Of a DNA stretch of 64,000 bases, positions 1 through 12,440 are shown piece by piece. Below the pieces are notes generated by a model. It saw only the letters and a program-made list of their open reading frames with translations, did no database searches and had not been told where the DNA came from. Each line of letters starts with the position of its first letter. Position 1 is the stretch's first letter. Location of the stretch: contig OW679203.1 of the NCBI GenBank assembly GCA_940337035.1, forward strand, positions 77,949,061 to 78,013,060. Reading direction: 5' to 3'. The position numbers and the translations under genes were made by a program. Source of the DNA: Agriotes lineatus. Taxonomy: Eukaryota > Arthropoda > Insecta > Coleoptera > Elateridae.

Positions 1-911
1 ACATTTTCATATTTATCGGAGGGTTTCGAACTTGCTCGATTCTCAATATTTTTCTTGGAACACAGTCTCGTTAACAGTAGTTCCTAAATATTTACAGGAT
101 GACACATGCTTAATAATATTTTTGTTGATTCTTAAACTTGGCTTTTGTTTTCAAAAACTCGCTGTATTGGGCTACGTGACTTTTCAGGCGTTGCAGCTCA
201 AGCGAAGTATTTGCGAATATAAATGTGCCATTTCCGTATCTACTATTGTTTATTGTTTTCAGTTTATTTCCGTTAATTTCACTAGTTTCATCATAGTTCC
301 GAGTAATTCTGAATAGCAGTTCAGAGTAAATACTGAATACGCTTTTGATGTTTAACACAATCAAACTTATTTTACATCAATTGAATCTGAAGTAAACAAT
401 ATTGTACACAACCATGTAGAAAACACCTCACATTTGTCATCGAATACGACAATAGCAGCTGCGTCGTTGCGGACATTAAGAATGCATTTAGACCTATGAT
501 TGTTTAACAGAAATATTTGTTTTGCTTTTTTTGCGTTTGTGAGTCTCTTGGTCTTACTGTATGTTCTAAACACGTCGGTTTACTAAATATTTTTTTCAAT
601 TCTGAATATAGAATACAATCTGAATACATTGACGAGATCTATAAGAAAGAATGACACTGCTGTTACAGCTGGAGGCTGTATTAGAATAATAAGTGAAAAG
701 TGAACCACTAAATTAATACCGCTGCGTGAAGGGAAGCCTACAAATGATTATATGGCTACAGAATGCAGCAGCTTTGGAAAATGAAAATAGAAACCTGGAT
801 TAGAGATGTAGAAGATATGAATGAATGGTTAAAGAACAGGCTTGTTAGCTTTTCTCTTACCTTTAGGTCGGCTTTCTATATTTTAACTTTCAAATATTGA
901 TCGCTATAAAA

Positions 912-1019
912 GTGTGCTGGAGGCCCGTCTCTAGCTCCAGTAAAGACGTCGTGTATTCTTTATTACTGATATGTTCAAATTAGTTGAGCGCCAACAAGTT
1001 TAATTACTCTCCAGCACAC
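912..1019. repeat. Short segment with 11 bp terminal inverted repeats
   Basis: GTGTGCTGGAG at 912-922 is perfectly inverted as CTCCAGCACAC at 1009-1019. The segment can be read as beginning TG and ending CA, and TATAAAAG lies at 905-912, which is loosely LTR-like. No target duplication flanks it and no internal coding region is seen, so its class is unknown; a chance inverted repeat is possible. Confidence 0.3.
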
Positions 1020-1681
1020 CGATATAGGTAGAAGAAAACTTATATACTTCGATATATATTCTGCACAATACAATCCTTGAACCTTTAAAGTTTGAATGAA
1101 AGAAACAATTCTTTATATAGATTTATTGACAATTTTCTTTTTGGTCGGTCTCTTCTATTTGTATTTATGGAAACAATTATTCATCTAAGCAATAGTATCA
1201 TAACACGGAGTACCCCACTTAAGCTTACGTAAATATTACTAAGGGGTTATAAACTGTTCTTATTTTTGAGAATATGCGAAATATCACAAGATTATCTTTA
1301 CTTTACTTATATGGTAATTTCTTACGCTTTTGGCATCGACGACCAGCCCCTCAGGAGCCCAATCAACCTGCAACACCACTCAAGAGGTCGACCCACGCTC
1401 CCACCTGTCACTCTGACAGCCGCTAAACGCCAGTTGTCATTTGACCGCAAGCAATCACACGATCTCGTAATGTAATTCGAGAAGAGAGATGTTCAACCTA
1501 ATACATTTCCTTCGCCTAACACGTTGCTATAATATTGAATTACGAAAATAGAATCAGGTAGACGCAAAAACAACTATACATACCGTGTACTTAACAGGCA
1601 AAAAACTATGCAACGGTTTCGGTGGTTCCGAAATATGACCAGGAGCTCCGTCCGTTGTAAAGTGGTACCCGCTCTCAAAAT

Positions 1682-1726
1682 TTTCCTCAAGCACGCTTTG
1701 TTACTAACAACGCGTGCTTGAGGAAA
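1682..1726. repeat. Perfect 15 bp-stem hairpin
   Basis: TTTCCTCAAGCACGC (1682-1696) is the exact reverse complement of GCGTGCTTGAGGAAA (1712-1726) around a 15 nt loop. A looser relative (CCTCTTAAGCACG, then TTAAGAGG) occurs near 13,441-13,470. Function unknown; it could be the end of a small mobile element. Confidence 0.5.
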
Positions 1727-2579
1727 CACATACTATCACCGAAGAACGAGAAATCCCGAGTTCACCACATTTTTACCACGAAAAACCTTTTGTGCACATC
1801 TAAATTCTGTATATAACAAAAACCTGTTATTATTTTTCTACCCTCTCTTCTTTTTTAAAAACCCTTGCAACTCGGATATTAATTTTCATATGCTTCGACT
1901 GCGCTTTTCCCACTTGATCGTCTATTCACGGCCATATATAACGTAAACTACTAACATTAGTACAATAGGCTTTTAGCACGTAACAAGCTACAACCCATTT
2001 GGGGTTAAACATTGAATGAAGATAAAAAGGCAGTTTAGAATTATTTCAGCGTCTTTCCTATTCCTATTCCTCTGTTCTTATCAAAGTATAATGTCCCTCA
2101 ACTAAAACAGATTGAAAGGGTGAAAATTATCAAATCAAGATGATTTAAAGGTATCGCAATAACGTTGGAATAAATGTAACTCTGTTCAATGAATGCAGTG
2201 TAATCAGGATACGGCTCCAGAGTATTAATACAATGATCATAGCAGCTCATGTCAAAAGCAAGTTCAAGTAAAGGGTTGGACAAAACAGCTTCAGTAAAAA
2301 GTGTTTCGAGAACTGAAAGACCGGTCGGTAGAGGTAAGGACAGATAAGAGAGGCAAATGTTAATGCCACAACTCTTACTTCCTTTCTTCCTTTTGTTGTG
2401 GTACAAAACTCGGTACTAGGTTAATCTGTTGGGACGAAGAATGCATTATGTTCATTCTTTACCCTGATTTAAAATGTATCAATTTCTCTATTGAAGAAAA
2501 AGTGTAGCGGAAGGTGGCTTTTGATACATGAAGAGAAAAGCTGCACTGGATGAATAAGCAAGAGATGTATTCACATATT

Positions 2580-5500
2580 TTGTATAAATATTCCATATAT
2601 TAAGCGGTGGACCAAGTGTCTTGAGTGTTGAAAATTAAGTTCCTTTTGTGTGCCCTTAGAGGTGGTAGATTATGTGAAAGTGTGCCCTGATTTAGGGCGT
2701 GGCGATTATATTTTGGAAGAAGTATAAGAAAAGTTGCTTTTTGATACATGACCAGAGGAAGAGATAAATACGTTGAAGGTCATCCAGAGATGTTTCCAGA
2801 AATATTCGATACTGGGAGAAGGGATAGACAGTGCGAGTGTTGAAGAAAATTATGTCGTTTTCGTGTGCTCTGCCAGGTAGATTATGTGAAAGCGAGCCGT
2901 GATTTAGGGCGTGGCGATTTTATTTTTGAAGAAAAGATGTAAGGGTAGTTGCTTTTGCATACATGACGAGGGAAGAGGTGATTACGTTTAAGGTCATCCA
3001 GAAACCTTTCTAGAAACATTCAGTACTGTGAGAAGTGATAGACCAAGTGTGTGGGTGTTGAAGAAAATCTTTTTTGTGTACTCTACGAAGTAGATTATGT
3101 GAAAATATGCCCTGATTTTCATTTCGAAAGAAAAAGTGTAAGGCAAGTTGCTTTTTGATATATGACGAAAGGAAGAATACATTGAAGATCATCTAGAGAT
3201 TTTTCTAGAAATATCCAATGTTGGGAGAAGTGATAGACAATGCCTGTAAGTGTTGAAGACAATGGTGTGATTTTTGTGTGCTGTGACATGTATATTACGT
3301 GAAAATATGCTCTGATTTAAGGCGTCGTGTTTTCCTTTTGGAAGAAGAGTGCAAGGGAAGTTGCTTTTTGATACATGACGAGGGAAACAGATGAACACGT
3401 TGAAAGTCATTTAGAGATATCTAGAAACATTCAGTACTAGAGGAAGTGGCCAAGTGTGTTTGCTGACGAAGATAATGTCCTTTTATGTATTATATGAAAG
3501 TATGGTCTGATTTAGGATGTGGCGATTTCCTTTTGGCAGAAAGAGAAAAGAGTGTAAGATAAGTTGTTTTTTTATACATGACGAGGGGAATAAATGAATA
3601 TTGTAAATATGTTTGAGGTCAACGAGAGATTTTTCTAGAAATATTAAATACTAAGCGAAGTTGTGGATTAAGTATATGAGTATTCAAGACAATTATGTTC
3701 TTTTTTGTGCTCTGTTAGGGTTATTACTTGGAAGTATGCCTTGAATTAGAACGTGGCGATTTCTTTTTGGAAAAAAAGTCTAAGGATAGTTGCTTTTTGA
3801 TACATGACGAAGGAATAGATGAATATGTTGAAAGTTATCTTGAGATTTGTCTAGAAACATTCATTACTGGGGGAAGCGATAGACCAAGTCTGTGACTGTT
3901 AAAGAAAATGATTTTTTTTTTGTGAGCCCTCGCAGGTCGAATATATAATAGTATGCCGTGATTAAGGTTTGGCGATTTCTTTTTGGAAAAAAACATGACG
4001 AGGAGAATCGATGAATATGTTGAAATCATCCAGAGATTTGTCTAGAAAAATTCAGTACCGCGGAAAGTGATCCCAAGTGTTTGAGTGTTAACCAAAATGG
4101 TATGCATTTTGTGTACTATGCCAGTGTATGCTCTGATTTAAGGTGTGGCGATTGTATTTTTGGAAGAAAAAGTGTAAGAGAGTGACGAGAGGAATTGAAG
4201 GTCATTCAGATATTTTGCTAGAAACATTTACTTCGGGGAGAAGCGATTGACCAAGTGTGTAATTGTTAAATAAATGATAGTATACACTGATTTAGGACGT
4301 GACGATTTCCTTTAAGAAGAAAAAGTGTATAAAAAGTTACCTTTTGATATACGAAGAGGAAAATAAATGAATATGTTGAAGGTCTTTCAGAGATTTTTCT
4401 AGAAACATTTACTACTGGGGAAAGCGACATACTAAGTGTGGAAGTGTTTTTTTTTGTGTACTCTGCCATGCAGATTATGTAAAACATACCCTGATTTAGG
4501 GCATGGCGATATCCTTTTCAAAAAAAAGTGTAAAGTAAGTTGCTTTATGATAGAGGACGAGGGAAATAAATGCATATGTTGAAGGTTATCAAGAGATTTC
4601 TCCAGAAACATGCAGTACTGGAAGTTATGTCCTTTGTGTGCTCTGCCAAATAGGTTATGTGTAAATATGCCCTGAGTTAGAGCGTTACATTTTCCATTTG
4701 GAAGAAAAAGTGTAAGGGAAGTAGCTTTTTGATATACGATGAGGGGAATAAATGACTACGTTGAAGGTCTTCCGAAGACTTTTCTAGAAACATTTAGTAC
4801 TGGTAGAAGCAATAGACTAAGTGTGGAAGTGTTGAAGGAAATTGGGTTCTTTTTGTGTGCTCTATGAGGTAGACTACGTGAAAATATACCCTGATTTAGG
4901 GCGTCGCGATAAGGAAATGTCTAAGGGGAGTTTCTTGGTGATACAAGACGAGGGGAATAGATCAATACGCTGAGTCATCCAGAGATTTGTCTAGAAACAT
5001 TCAGTACTGGACCAAGCGATACACCAAGTGTGTGAGTGTGGCAGAAAATTATGATCCTTTTGTGTTTTCTGACAGGTAAATTATGTGAAAGTACACCCTG
5101 ATTTAGGGCGTGGCAATTTACTTTTCGAAGAAAAAGTGTAGTTGCGTTTTGATACATGACTAGAAAAGTAGATGAATATGTTGAAGGTCATTCCGAGATT
5201 TTTTAGAAACATTCAGTGTTGGGAGAAGCGAAAAACCATGTGTCTTGAGTGTAGAATGAAATTATGTCCTATTTGTGTGTTTTGCCAAGTACATTATGTG
5301 AAGAAAAGGTGTACGAAAATTTGCTTTTTGATAGATGACCAGGGGAATCGATCAATACGCTGAAGATTATACAGAGATTTGCCAGAAATGTTCAGTCAGG
5401 CAGACTATGTGAAAGTATTTCCTGATTTAAGGCGTGGCGATTTCCTTTTGGGCGAAAAAGGAGAAGGATATTTGCGTTTCGATACATGACAATGGGGATA

Positions 5501-6070
5501 GATGAATACGTGGTATGTTATCCAGAGATTTTTCCATAAACATTCAGTACTGGAAAAGGTAATAAACCAAGTGGGTGAGTTTTGAAAGAAAAATATAAAG
5601 AAAGTTCGTTTCTAATATATGACGAGGGGAATAGATGAATATGTTGGTCATGCAGTAGTTTTTTTAAAAACTTTCACTACTGGGGGAAGTGTGGGGGTGT
5701 TGGAAGAGATTATGTCTTTTGACTCTGCCAAGTAGATTATGTGAAAGTTTACCCTGATTTAGCGCGTGGTAATTTCATTTTGGAAGAAAAAGTCCAAGGA
5801 AGCTGCTTTTTAATACATGTTGAGAAGAATAGATGAATAAGTTTATGGCCATCCAGATATTTTTCTAGAAAGATTCAGTACTGGGACAGACGATAGACAA
5901 AATGTGTGAGTGTGAAAAAAATTATGCCTTTTGTTGGTGCACTGCCAGGTAGATTATGTTAAAGTATGTTCGTTTGGAAGATAAAGTGTAAGGAAAGTTG
6001 CTTTTTGATACAAGACGAGGGAAAGCTGAGTTAGATGAATATGTTTGAAGTCTAAGATATTTTCTGGAAA
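2580..6070. repeat. Degenerate ~200 bp tandem array, about 17 units
   Basis: A unit of roughly 175-215 bp recurs head to tail. Each copy has recognisable blocks in the same order: a 'gatttagggcgtggcgat' block, 'ggaagaaaaagtgtaag', 'ttgctttttgatacatgac', 'gatgaatatgttgaaggtc', then 'tagaaacattcagtactgg'. The last block falls near 2798, 3010, 3203, 3420, 3637, 3850, 4043, 4218, 4399, 4600, 4780, 4990, 5200, 5380, 5530, 5660 and 5855. Copies are diverged with small indels, so the array is old. On the minus strand several copies keep 60-73 codon open frames with similar peptides. It ends about 0.6 kb before the proposed first exon of Ir76b. Confidence 0.85.
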
Positions 6071-6688
6071 GACTGTGGGGTAGTAACAGGTAGGTATATT
6101 ATAGAAAGTATACATCTCTACCAACTACTCCCGAACCAGCAATCGTTGTAGAGCAGACGACCAATGATTTGTTTTAATCTGTTTGGTTGACGCTCAACAG
6201 CATTGACAATCTAAGTTGTACCAGAAAAGGCGCTTTCTCTGTTTTAAAGGGGTTAAGGTTAATTGCTTTGGTTTTAAACCCCGTTTGAACCTCGTTAACG
6301 CATTTAGGACACTTCAGCTCATAAAATTGTGTATGTCAATGTTTGCGAAGCACTCACCAGTACTCAAAGCCGACCACTTTCGAGCAATTTAGCCCCGCGA
6401 GCAATTGTTCGATGGACTAATAACTACAGTTTTCAAACTTTGCATGTCACGGTAGGGGTTTATGTGGGTAAATATGCCTGATAGCCCTGTATTAGGGGTC
6501 GGGGTGGCTGGCGCTATTATCATGCGCACCTGACTATATTAGCCTTGAAATCCTCAGTTAACAGCGGCATGCGTGTTCGCCCATGCAGATGGATGCCGGT
6601 CTTCGTTAGGTTCTAAGGGTTGCGATGGGACACCCCCTTACTCGCGCTGCGCTTTCGGTCTCTTGAGAAACGCGGTTTAAAGTTAAAA
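6071..6688 (+). other. Sequence upstream of the proposed Ir76b exon 1
   Basis: Non-repetitive and visibly richer in G+C than the arrays on either side. It would contain the promoter and 5' UTR if exon 1 at 6,689 is right. I see no clear TATA box or initiator that I would defend. Confidence 0.3.
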
Positions 6689-6782
6689 ATGGAGACGTTT
6701 TTGAACGATTTGTGCATAAATTCCACCTGCCCAGTGCTGAGTGACGACGATGGTGCCAGCGCACCTTTCGTTCGCGATGAAG
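6689..6782 (+). CDS. Candidate first coding exon of Ir76b
   Basis: The ATG at 6,689 opens 31 codons (METFLNDLCINSTCP and on through an acidic DDDG stretch) ending GAT GAA G followed by a donor GTAAAT at 6,783. The single leftover base joins in phase with the two-base overhang of the exon at 14,493 to make a Gly codon, and with it the seven exons sum to exactly 531 codons. The exon sits in a GC-richer island with coding-like codon choice. Against it: the peptide has no obvious signal sequence, which an ionotropic receptor normally has, and the frame is open upstream to about 6,620 without another ATG, so this could also be an internal exon with the true start farther upstream. The intron to the next exon is 7.7 kb. 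Confidence 0.45.
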
Positions 6783-7969
6783 GTAAATGTGTGAAAATTG
6801 GGGCAAGTTTCAAATGCCCATAGAAACATGCAAATCCTATGGCTAGGCGATTAGCTCAAGCTTTGGGCACGCCAACTTATTTTTACAAGATCGAGATTTG
6901 GCATGCAGATAATTTGGCTACAATGAATCTTTAAATTAGTTTTAATGGTGCTCGTTGAGAAATAACTTAGTAGTTAAGCAAATTAGTTCTATATATCAAA
7001 ATGGCACAAATGCTAAGCTTTTAAATTAAATAATATTGATACTAATATTCACTTTGATATAACTAATATTTAAAAATATGAATTCCAGACACGTAAGGTT
7101 GAATCCAAGAAGCACATGTGTTGGAGTAGCAACTAACAATTATCCATTTGAATTCGAATTTAAGTTTTTTATTTTTTAAAATTAGTAAACGAATAGACTG
7201 AATAATCTGGCGATAAATATAGTTTTAAAGCAAAATGCAAGGAGTCTAAAGTTTGGCTTTCAAATTAAATAGTTGCACAATTTGTAAAGTTGAGTCATAA
7301 TTTACTTTGTCCAATATTCAACGCTGAAATTTATAGAACACTCCTTTAAATCTTACAAAGGAAACGTACTACAAATTCACAAAATGGAACAAGTAATAGC
7401 AGATTATTTGATGATATTTGAAATTTGTAACGTAATTTCCCTAGTTTTAGCTTAGGAAGATAATTAAACACATTATTAGTATTTCCGTAAACATCATACT
7501 ATTTTTAAAATTTAAGTTAATTCGTGACAGTTACACTCACAAAGCTGTTTGTTTCATATTATGTTTGGTCGTCGTGAAAGCTGTAGCTTTTCAAAGTTAT
7601 AAAGAGAAATTCCTGAACAGTGTTTACTCCTGAAATTAATTATTTTTTCATAAATTCCTAACTTTTACAGTAAAAGATATTTTAAATGTTTAACAACCAA
7701 TTGAAAATGTACAAATTTTCACAAAACGTATAGAAATTCACTTATTAAGTTCAAATAATTTATTTTATCACTATTAAAATAAAAAACGACTACTTTTATT
7801 AGGTTTTTTAATGTAATGTGATGACAAATACACAGTAGAATTTTACATAACGTGGATAAAATTTTTAAATACTTTGCAGCGGCTAAGTGGCGCAAAGGAA
7901 CCAAAAAGTATTAAATTCTGCAAAAAATTTATAAAAAATCATTTTGCTCACTCAATAAATTTTGCACGG

Positions 7970-10900
7970 TAAAGTATATTACAAAACGACAATTATTTCT
8001 TTTGTTTATTCAAATTCATAAGGTGGGACGCAAACTGAAAATATTTTATATATTTATATTTATTCTTAGCAGCGGCAGATTAGCCTGAAGTAGATAGACA
8101 AGTTAAAATTAGAAGAAATTTAGAAAAACAGGGACAAATTGGCATAAAGTACTGAGAAAATTTAAGAATTCTCACGAAATTTTAAAAACTAGTCTACAAT
8201 AAATTTTATAACAATTATAAAGCTACAAAGACACTAATACCATGTTTCCAAACGATTATTTATCAAATATTTTTGCTTATTCAAATTGATGTGGGTGACG
8301 AGACCTAAAAATATGTTTTTACATCTGTATTTATGCTTAACAGGAACTAATTGACGTAAAGTGCTGAGAGAATTTAAAAATTCTCACGAGATTTATAAAA
8401 ACTAGCTTTGAATACATTTTGTGGTAATTATAAAGCTACAAAGACACTAATAGCATGTTTTCAAACGATTATTTATCAAATATTTTTACTTATTCAAATT
8501 GATGCAGGCGACGATACCTAAAAATATTTTTTACCTTTGTATGTAGGTTTAACAGCGACCAATTGGCATAAAGTACTGAGAAAATTGTAAAATTCTCACG
8601 AGATTTATAAAAACCAGCTTTCAATAAATTTTGTAAGAATTATAAAGCTAGAAAGACACGAATAACATGTTTTCAAACTATTATTTATAAAATATTTTTA
8701 TTTATTCAAATTGATGCGAGGTGAGGATACCTAAAAATATTTTTTACATTTGTATTTATGCTTAACAGGGACAAATTGGCATAAAGCACTGTGCAAATTT
8801 TAAAATTCTTACGAGATTTATAAAAACTAGCTTTCAATAATTTTTGTGGCAATTATAAAGCTACAAAGACACTAATAGCATGTTTTCAAACGATTATTTA
8901 TCAAATATTTTTATTTATTCAAATTTATGCGGGCGACGATACCTAAAAATATTTTTTACCTTTGTATTTAGGCTTAACAGCGACCAATTGGCATAAAGTA
9001 CTGAGAAAATTTTAAAATTCTCCTGAGATTTATAAAAACCAGCTTTCAATAAATTTTGTAGGAATTATAAAGCTACAAAGACACGAATAACATGTTTTGA
9101 AACGATTTATTTAGAAAATATTTTTATTTATTCAAATTGGTGCGAGGTGACGATACCTAAAAATATTTTTTACATTTGTAAGGCTTAACAGGGACAAATT
9201 GGCATAAAGTACTGTGCAAATTTTAAAATTCTTACGAAATTTATAAAAACTAGCTTTCTATAAATTTTGTGGTAATTATAAAGCTACAAAGATACGAATA
9301 ACATGTTTTCAAACGTTTATTTATCAAATATTTTTATTTATTCAAATTGATGCGAGGTGACCATACCTAAAAATATTTTTTAAATTGTAAAGCTTAACAG
9401 GGACAAATTGGCATAAAGTACTGTGCAAAATTTAAAATTCTTACGAGATTTATAAAAACTAGCTTTCTTTAAATTTTGTGGTAATTATAAAGCTACAAAG
9501 ACACTAATAGCATGTTTTCAAACGATTATTTATCAAATATTTTTACTTATTCAAATTGATGCGGGCGACGATACCTAAAAATATTTTTTTACATTTGGAT
9601 TTATGCTTAATAGACTAATTGGCATAAAGTACTCAGACATTTTTAAAATCCTCACGAGATTCATAAAAACTAGCTTTGAATAAATTTTGTAACAATTATA
9701 AAGCTAGAAATACACTAATAACATGGTTCCAAACGATTATTTATCAAATATTTTTACTTATTCAAACTGATGCGGGCGACGATACCTAAAAATATTTTTT
9801 AACTTTGTATTTAGGCTTAACAGCGACCAATTGGCATAAAGTACTGAGAAAATTTTAAAATTCTCACGAGATGTATAAAAACCAGCTTTCAATAAATTTT
9901 GTAGGAATTATAAAGCTACAAAGACACGAATAACATGTTTTCAAACGATTATTTATAAAATATTTGTATTTATTCAAATTGATGCGAGGTGAGGATACCT
10001 AAAAATATTTTTTAAATTTGTATTTATGCTTAACAGGGACAAATTGGCATAAAGTACTGTGCAAATTTTAAAATTCTTACGAGATTTATAAAAACTAGCT
10101 TTCTATAAATTTTGTGGTAATTATAAAGCTACAAGGACACTAATAGCAGGTTTTCAAACGATTATTTATTAAATATTTTTACTTATTCAAATTGATGCGG
10201 GCGACGATATCTAAAAATATTTTTTACCTTTGTATTTATGCTTAACAGCGACCAATTGGCATAAAGTACTGAGAAAATTTTAAAATTCGCACGAGATTTA
10301 TAAAAACCAGCTTTCAATAATTTTGTAGGAATTATAAAGCTACAAAGACACGAATAACCTGTTTTCAAACGATTATTTATAAAATATTTTTATTTATTCA
10401 AATTGATGCGAGGTGACGATACCTAAAAATATTTTTTAAATTTGTATTTATGCTTAACATGGACAAATTGGCATAAAGTACTGTGCAAATTTTAAAATTC
10501 TTACGAGATTTATAAAAACTAGCTTTCTATAAATTTTGTGGTAATTATAAAGCTACAAGGACACTAATAGCAGGTTTTCAAACGATTATTTATCAAATAT
10601 TTTTACTTATTCAAATTGATGAGGGCGACGATATTTAAAAATATTTTTTACCTTTGTATTTAGGCTTAACAGCGACCAATTGGCATAAAGTACTGAGAAA
10701 ATTTTAAAATTCTCTCGAGATTTATAAAAACCAGCTTACAATAAATTTTGTAGGAATTATAATGCCACAAAGACACGAATAACATGTTTTCAAACGATTA
10801 TTTATAAAATATTTTTATTTATTCAAAATTATAAGATGCGATGAGAACTGAAATTTTTGTTTTTGCATTTATACTTATGCTAAACACATAGTAAGTGGCA

Positions 10901-12440
10901 TAATGGACTGAAAACATTTGAAAATCCGCATGAAATTTATAAAACCAGCTTTCGTTTTATAATAAATTTTGTAGCAAATATAAAGCTACGAAGACACTAA
11001 TGCCATTTTCCAAACGATTCTTTATCAAACATTTTTTTCATTTGCATTTATACGCTTAACAGAGACTAGTTGATATTTTGTAGCAGTGATAAAGCTACAA
11101 AAACACTAACACAATTTTTCCAAACGATTATTTATAAAATATTTCTATTTATTCAAATTCTTGTGATGCAACGCGAATTGAAAACAGGTTTTCATATTTA
11201 TATTTGCGCTTGACAGCAATTAATTGGCATAACGTACTCAAAAAATCTTAATATCTGCACGAAATTTATAAAAACTCAAATTACATTTGTCTTGTACATT
11301 TTGTAGTAATCATAAAGCTGCAAAGACTCGAGCAGTATTTATCCAAGACGATTATTTAGAAATAATTTTTACTTATTGCAATTTATGTGATACGACACGA
11401 AGTGAAAATATTTATATTTTAATACAATAGCGGCCAATTAGCATAAAGTAGTCAGACAATATTAATATCTGCAGAAAATGTACAGAAACTAATTTTCTAT
11501 TCCAAATAAAACTATTTTTTAAACAACTATTTTTTACTTCTTCAAATTCATGTAATGTAACGTGAACAGCTTTTTGAATATTTATATTTAGGTTTTATCA
11601 ACGGTTTATTGGCACAAGGGAGTCAAACTTTTTTAAAATCTGCACGATGTTTATAGAAACTCATTTTATTTTTAATAAATTTTGTAGCAACACTAAAAAT
11701 ACAAAATGTCTAATAGTTTTTTCCAAACTACTATTTATCAAATATTTTTATTTTTTCAATCAATGTGAGGTGGCCCCAGCTGAATATATTTCTGTATGTT
11801 TATATTCATGTTCAACAGTAGCTAATTGAAATAAAGTAGATAGGAAATTTTAAAATCGTTACAAAATTGATAGAATCTTTTTTGTCTGTAGCAATAGCTG
11901 CAAAGAGTCTAAGTAAAAATATTTTCCCAAACAACCATTTTTGAAACAGTTTTACTAATACCTGTAATGCGACGCGAACCGATTCTCAAAATTTGTAAAT
12001 TTAGGCTGCATCAGCGGCTCATTGGTATACAGTAGTCAGCTAATTTTAAAATTTACGATATTTATGAAAAGTTATTGTCCTTTTCTAATAAATTTTGTAG
12101 AAATACTAAAACTACAAGCAGTTTTATAGTATTTTTCCAATATACAATTTATCAAATATTTTTACTTTTTCAAATTGATGTACGGTGGCGCAAACTGAAC
12201 ATATTTCTCTATATTCATATCCATGCTCAACAGCAGCTAATTGTCAAATCGGAAATTTTAAAATCGTTACCCTATTTATAGGAACTGCTTTTTGCTTTTT
12301 TAATAAATTTTTCAAATTTTTTTTAAAGAAATTCACATTCACTTTTTGTAATAAATTTTGTACCAACCATAAAACTATAAACAGTCTTATAGTATTTTCC
12401 AAACTTATTCAAATTTATGTGACGTGATACGAGCTGAAAA
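7970..12440. repeat. Satellite-like array, ~210 bp monomers, dimeric core
   Basis: About 13 well-conserved ~210 bp units between about 8,030 and 10,830, with decayed copies on the right to about 12,440. Every unit carries 'attggcataaagtactg' (near 8136, 8561, 8776, 8989, 9203, 9409, 9620, 9831, 10044, 10255, 10468, 10679), 'aattataaagctac' and 'ttttcaaacgattattta'. Two monomer types alternate. Type B has 'cagcgaccaattgg', 'tactgagaaaat', 'aaaccagctttc' and 'cacgaataacatg'. Type A has 'cagggacaaattgg', 'tactgtgcaaat', 'aaactagctttc' and 'cactaatagca(t/g)g'. The array lies in the proposed first intron of Ir76b. Confidence 0.9.

Larger units (their letters stand above)
1..2579. other. Intergenic, no gene recognised
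   Basis: AT-rich sequence without a convincing coding exon; open frames are short and have no recognisable motif. Two small structures stand out: a 107 bp segment at 912-1019 bounded by an 11 bp inverted repeat with a TATAAAAG just upstream, and a 15 bp-stem hairpin at 1682-1726. I see nothing else to annotate. Confidence 0.6.

Noticed and set aside
912..1019. Solo LTR
   Set aside because: It has TG...CA ends and a TATA-like upstream box but no target duplication, polyadenylation signal or internal LTR element nearby.
2580..12440. CRISPR array
   Set aside because: The repeats are ~200 bp, degenerate and without unique spacers, in a eukaryotic genome.
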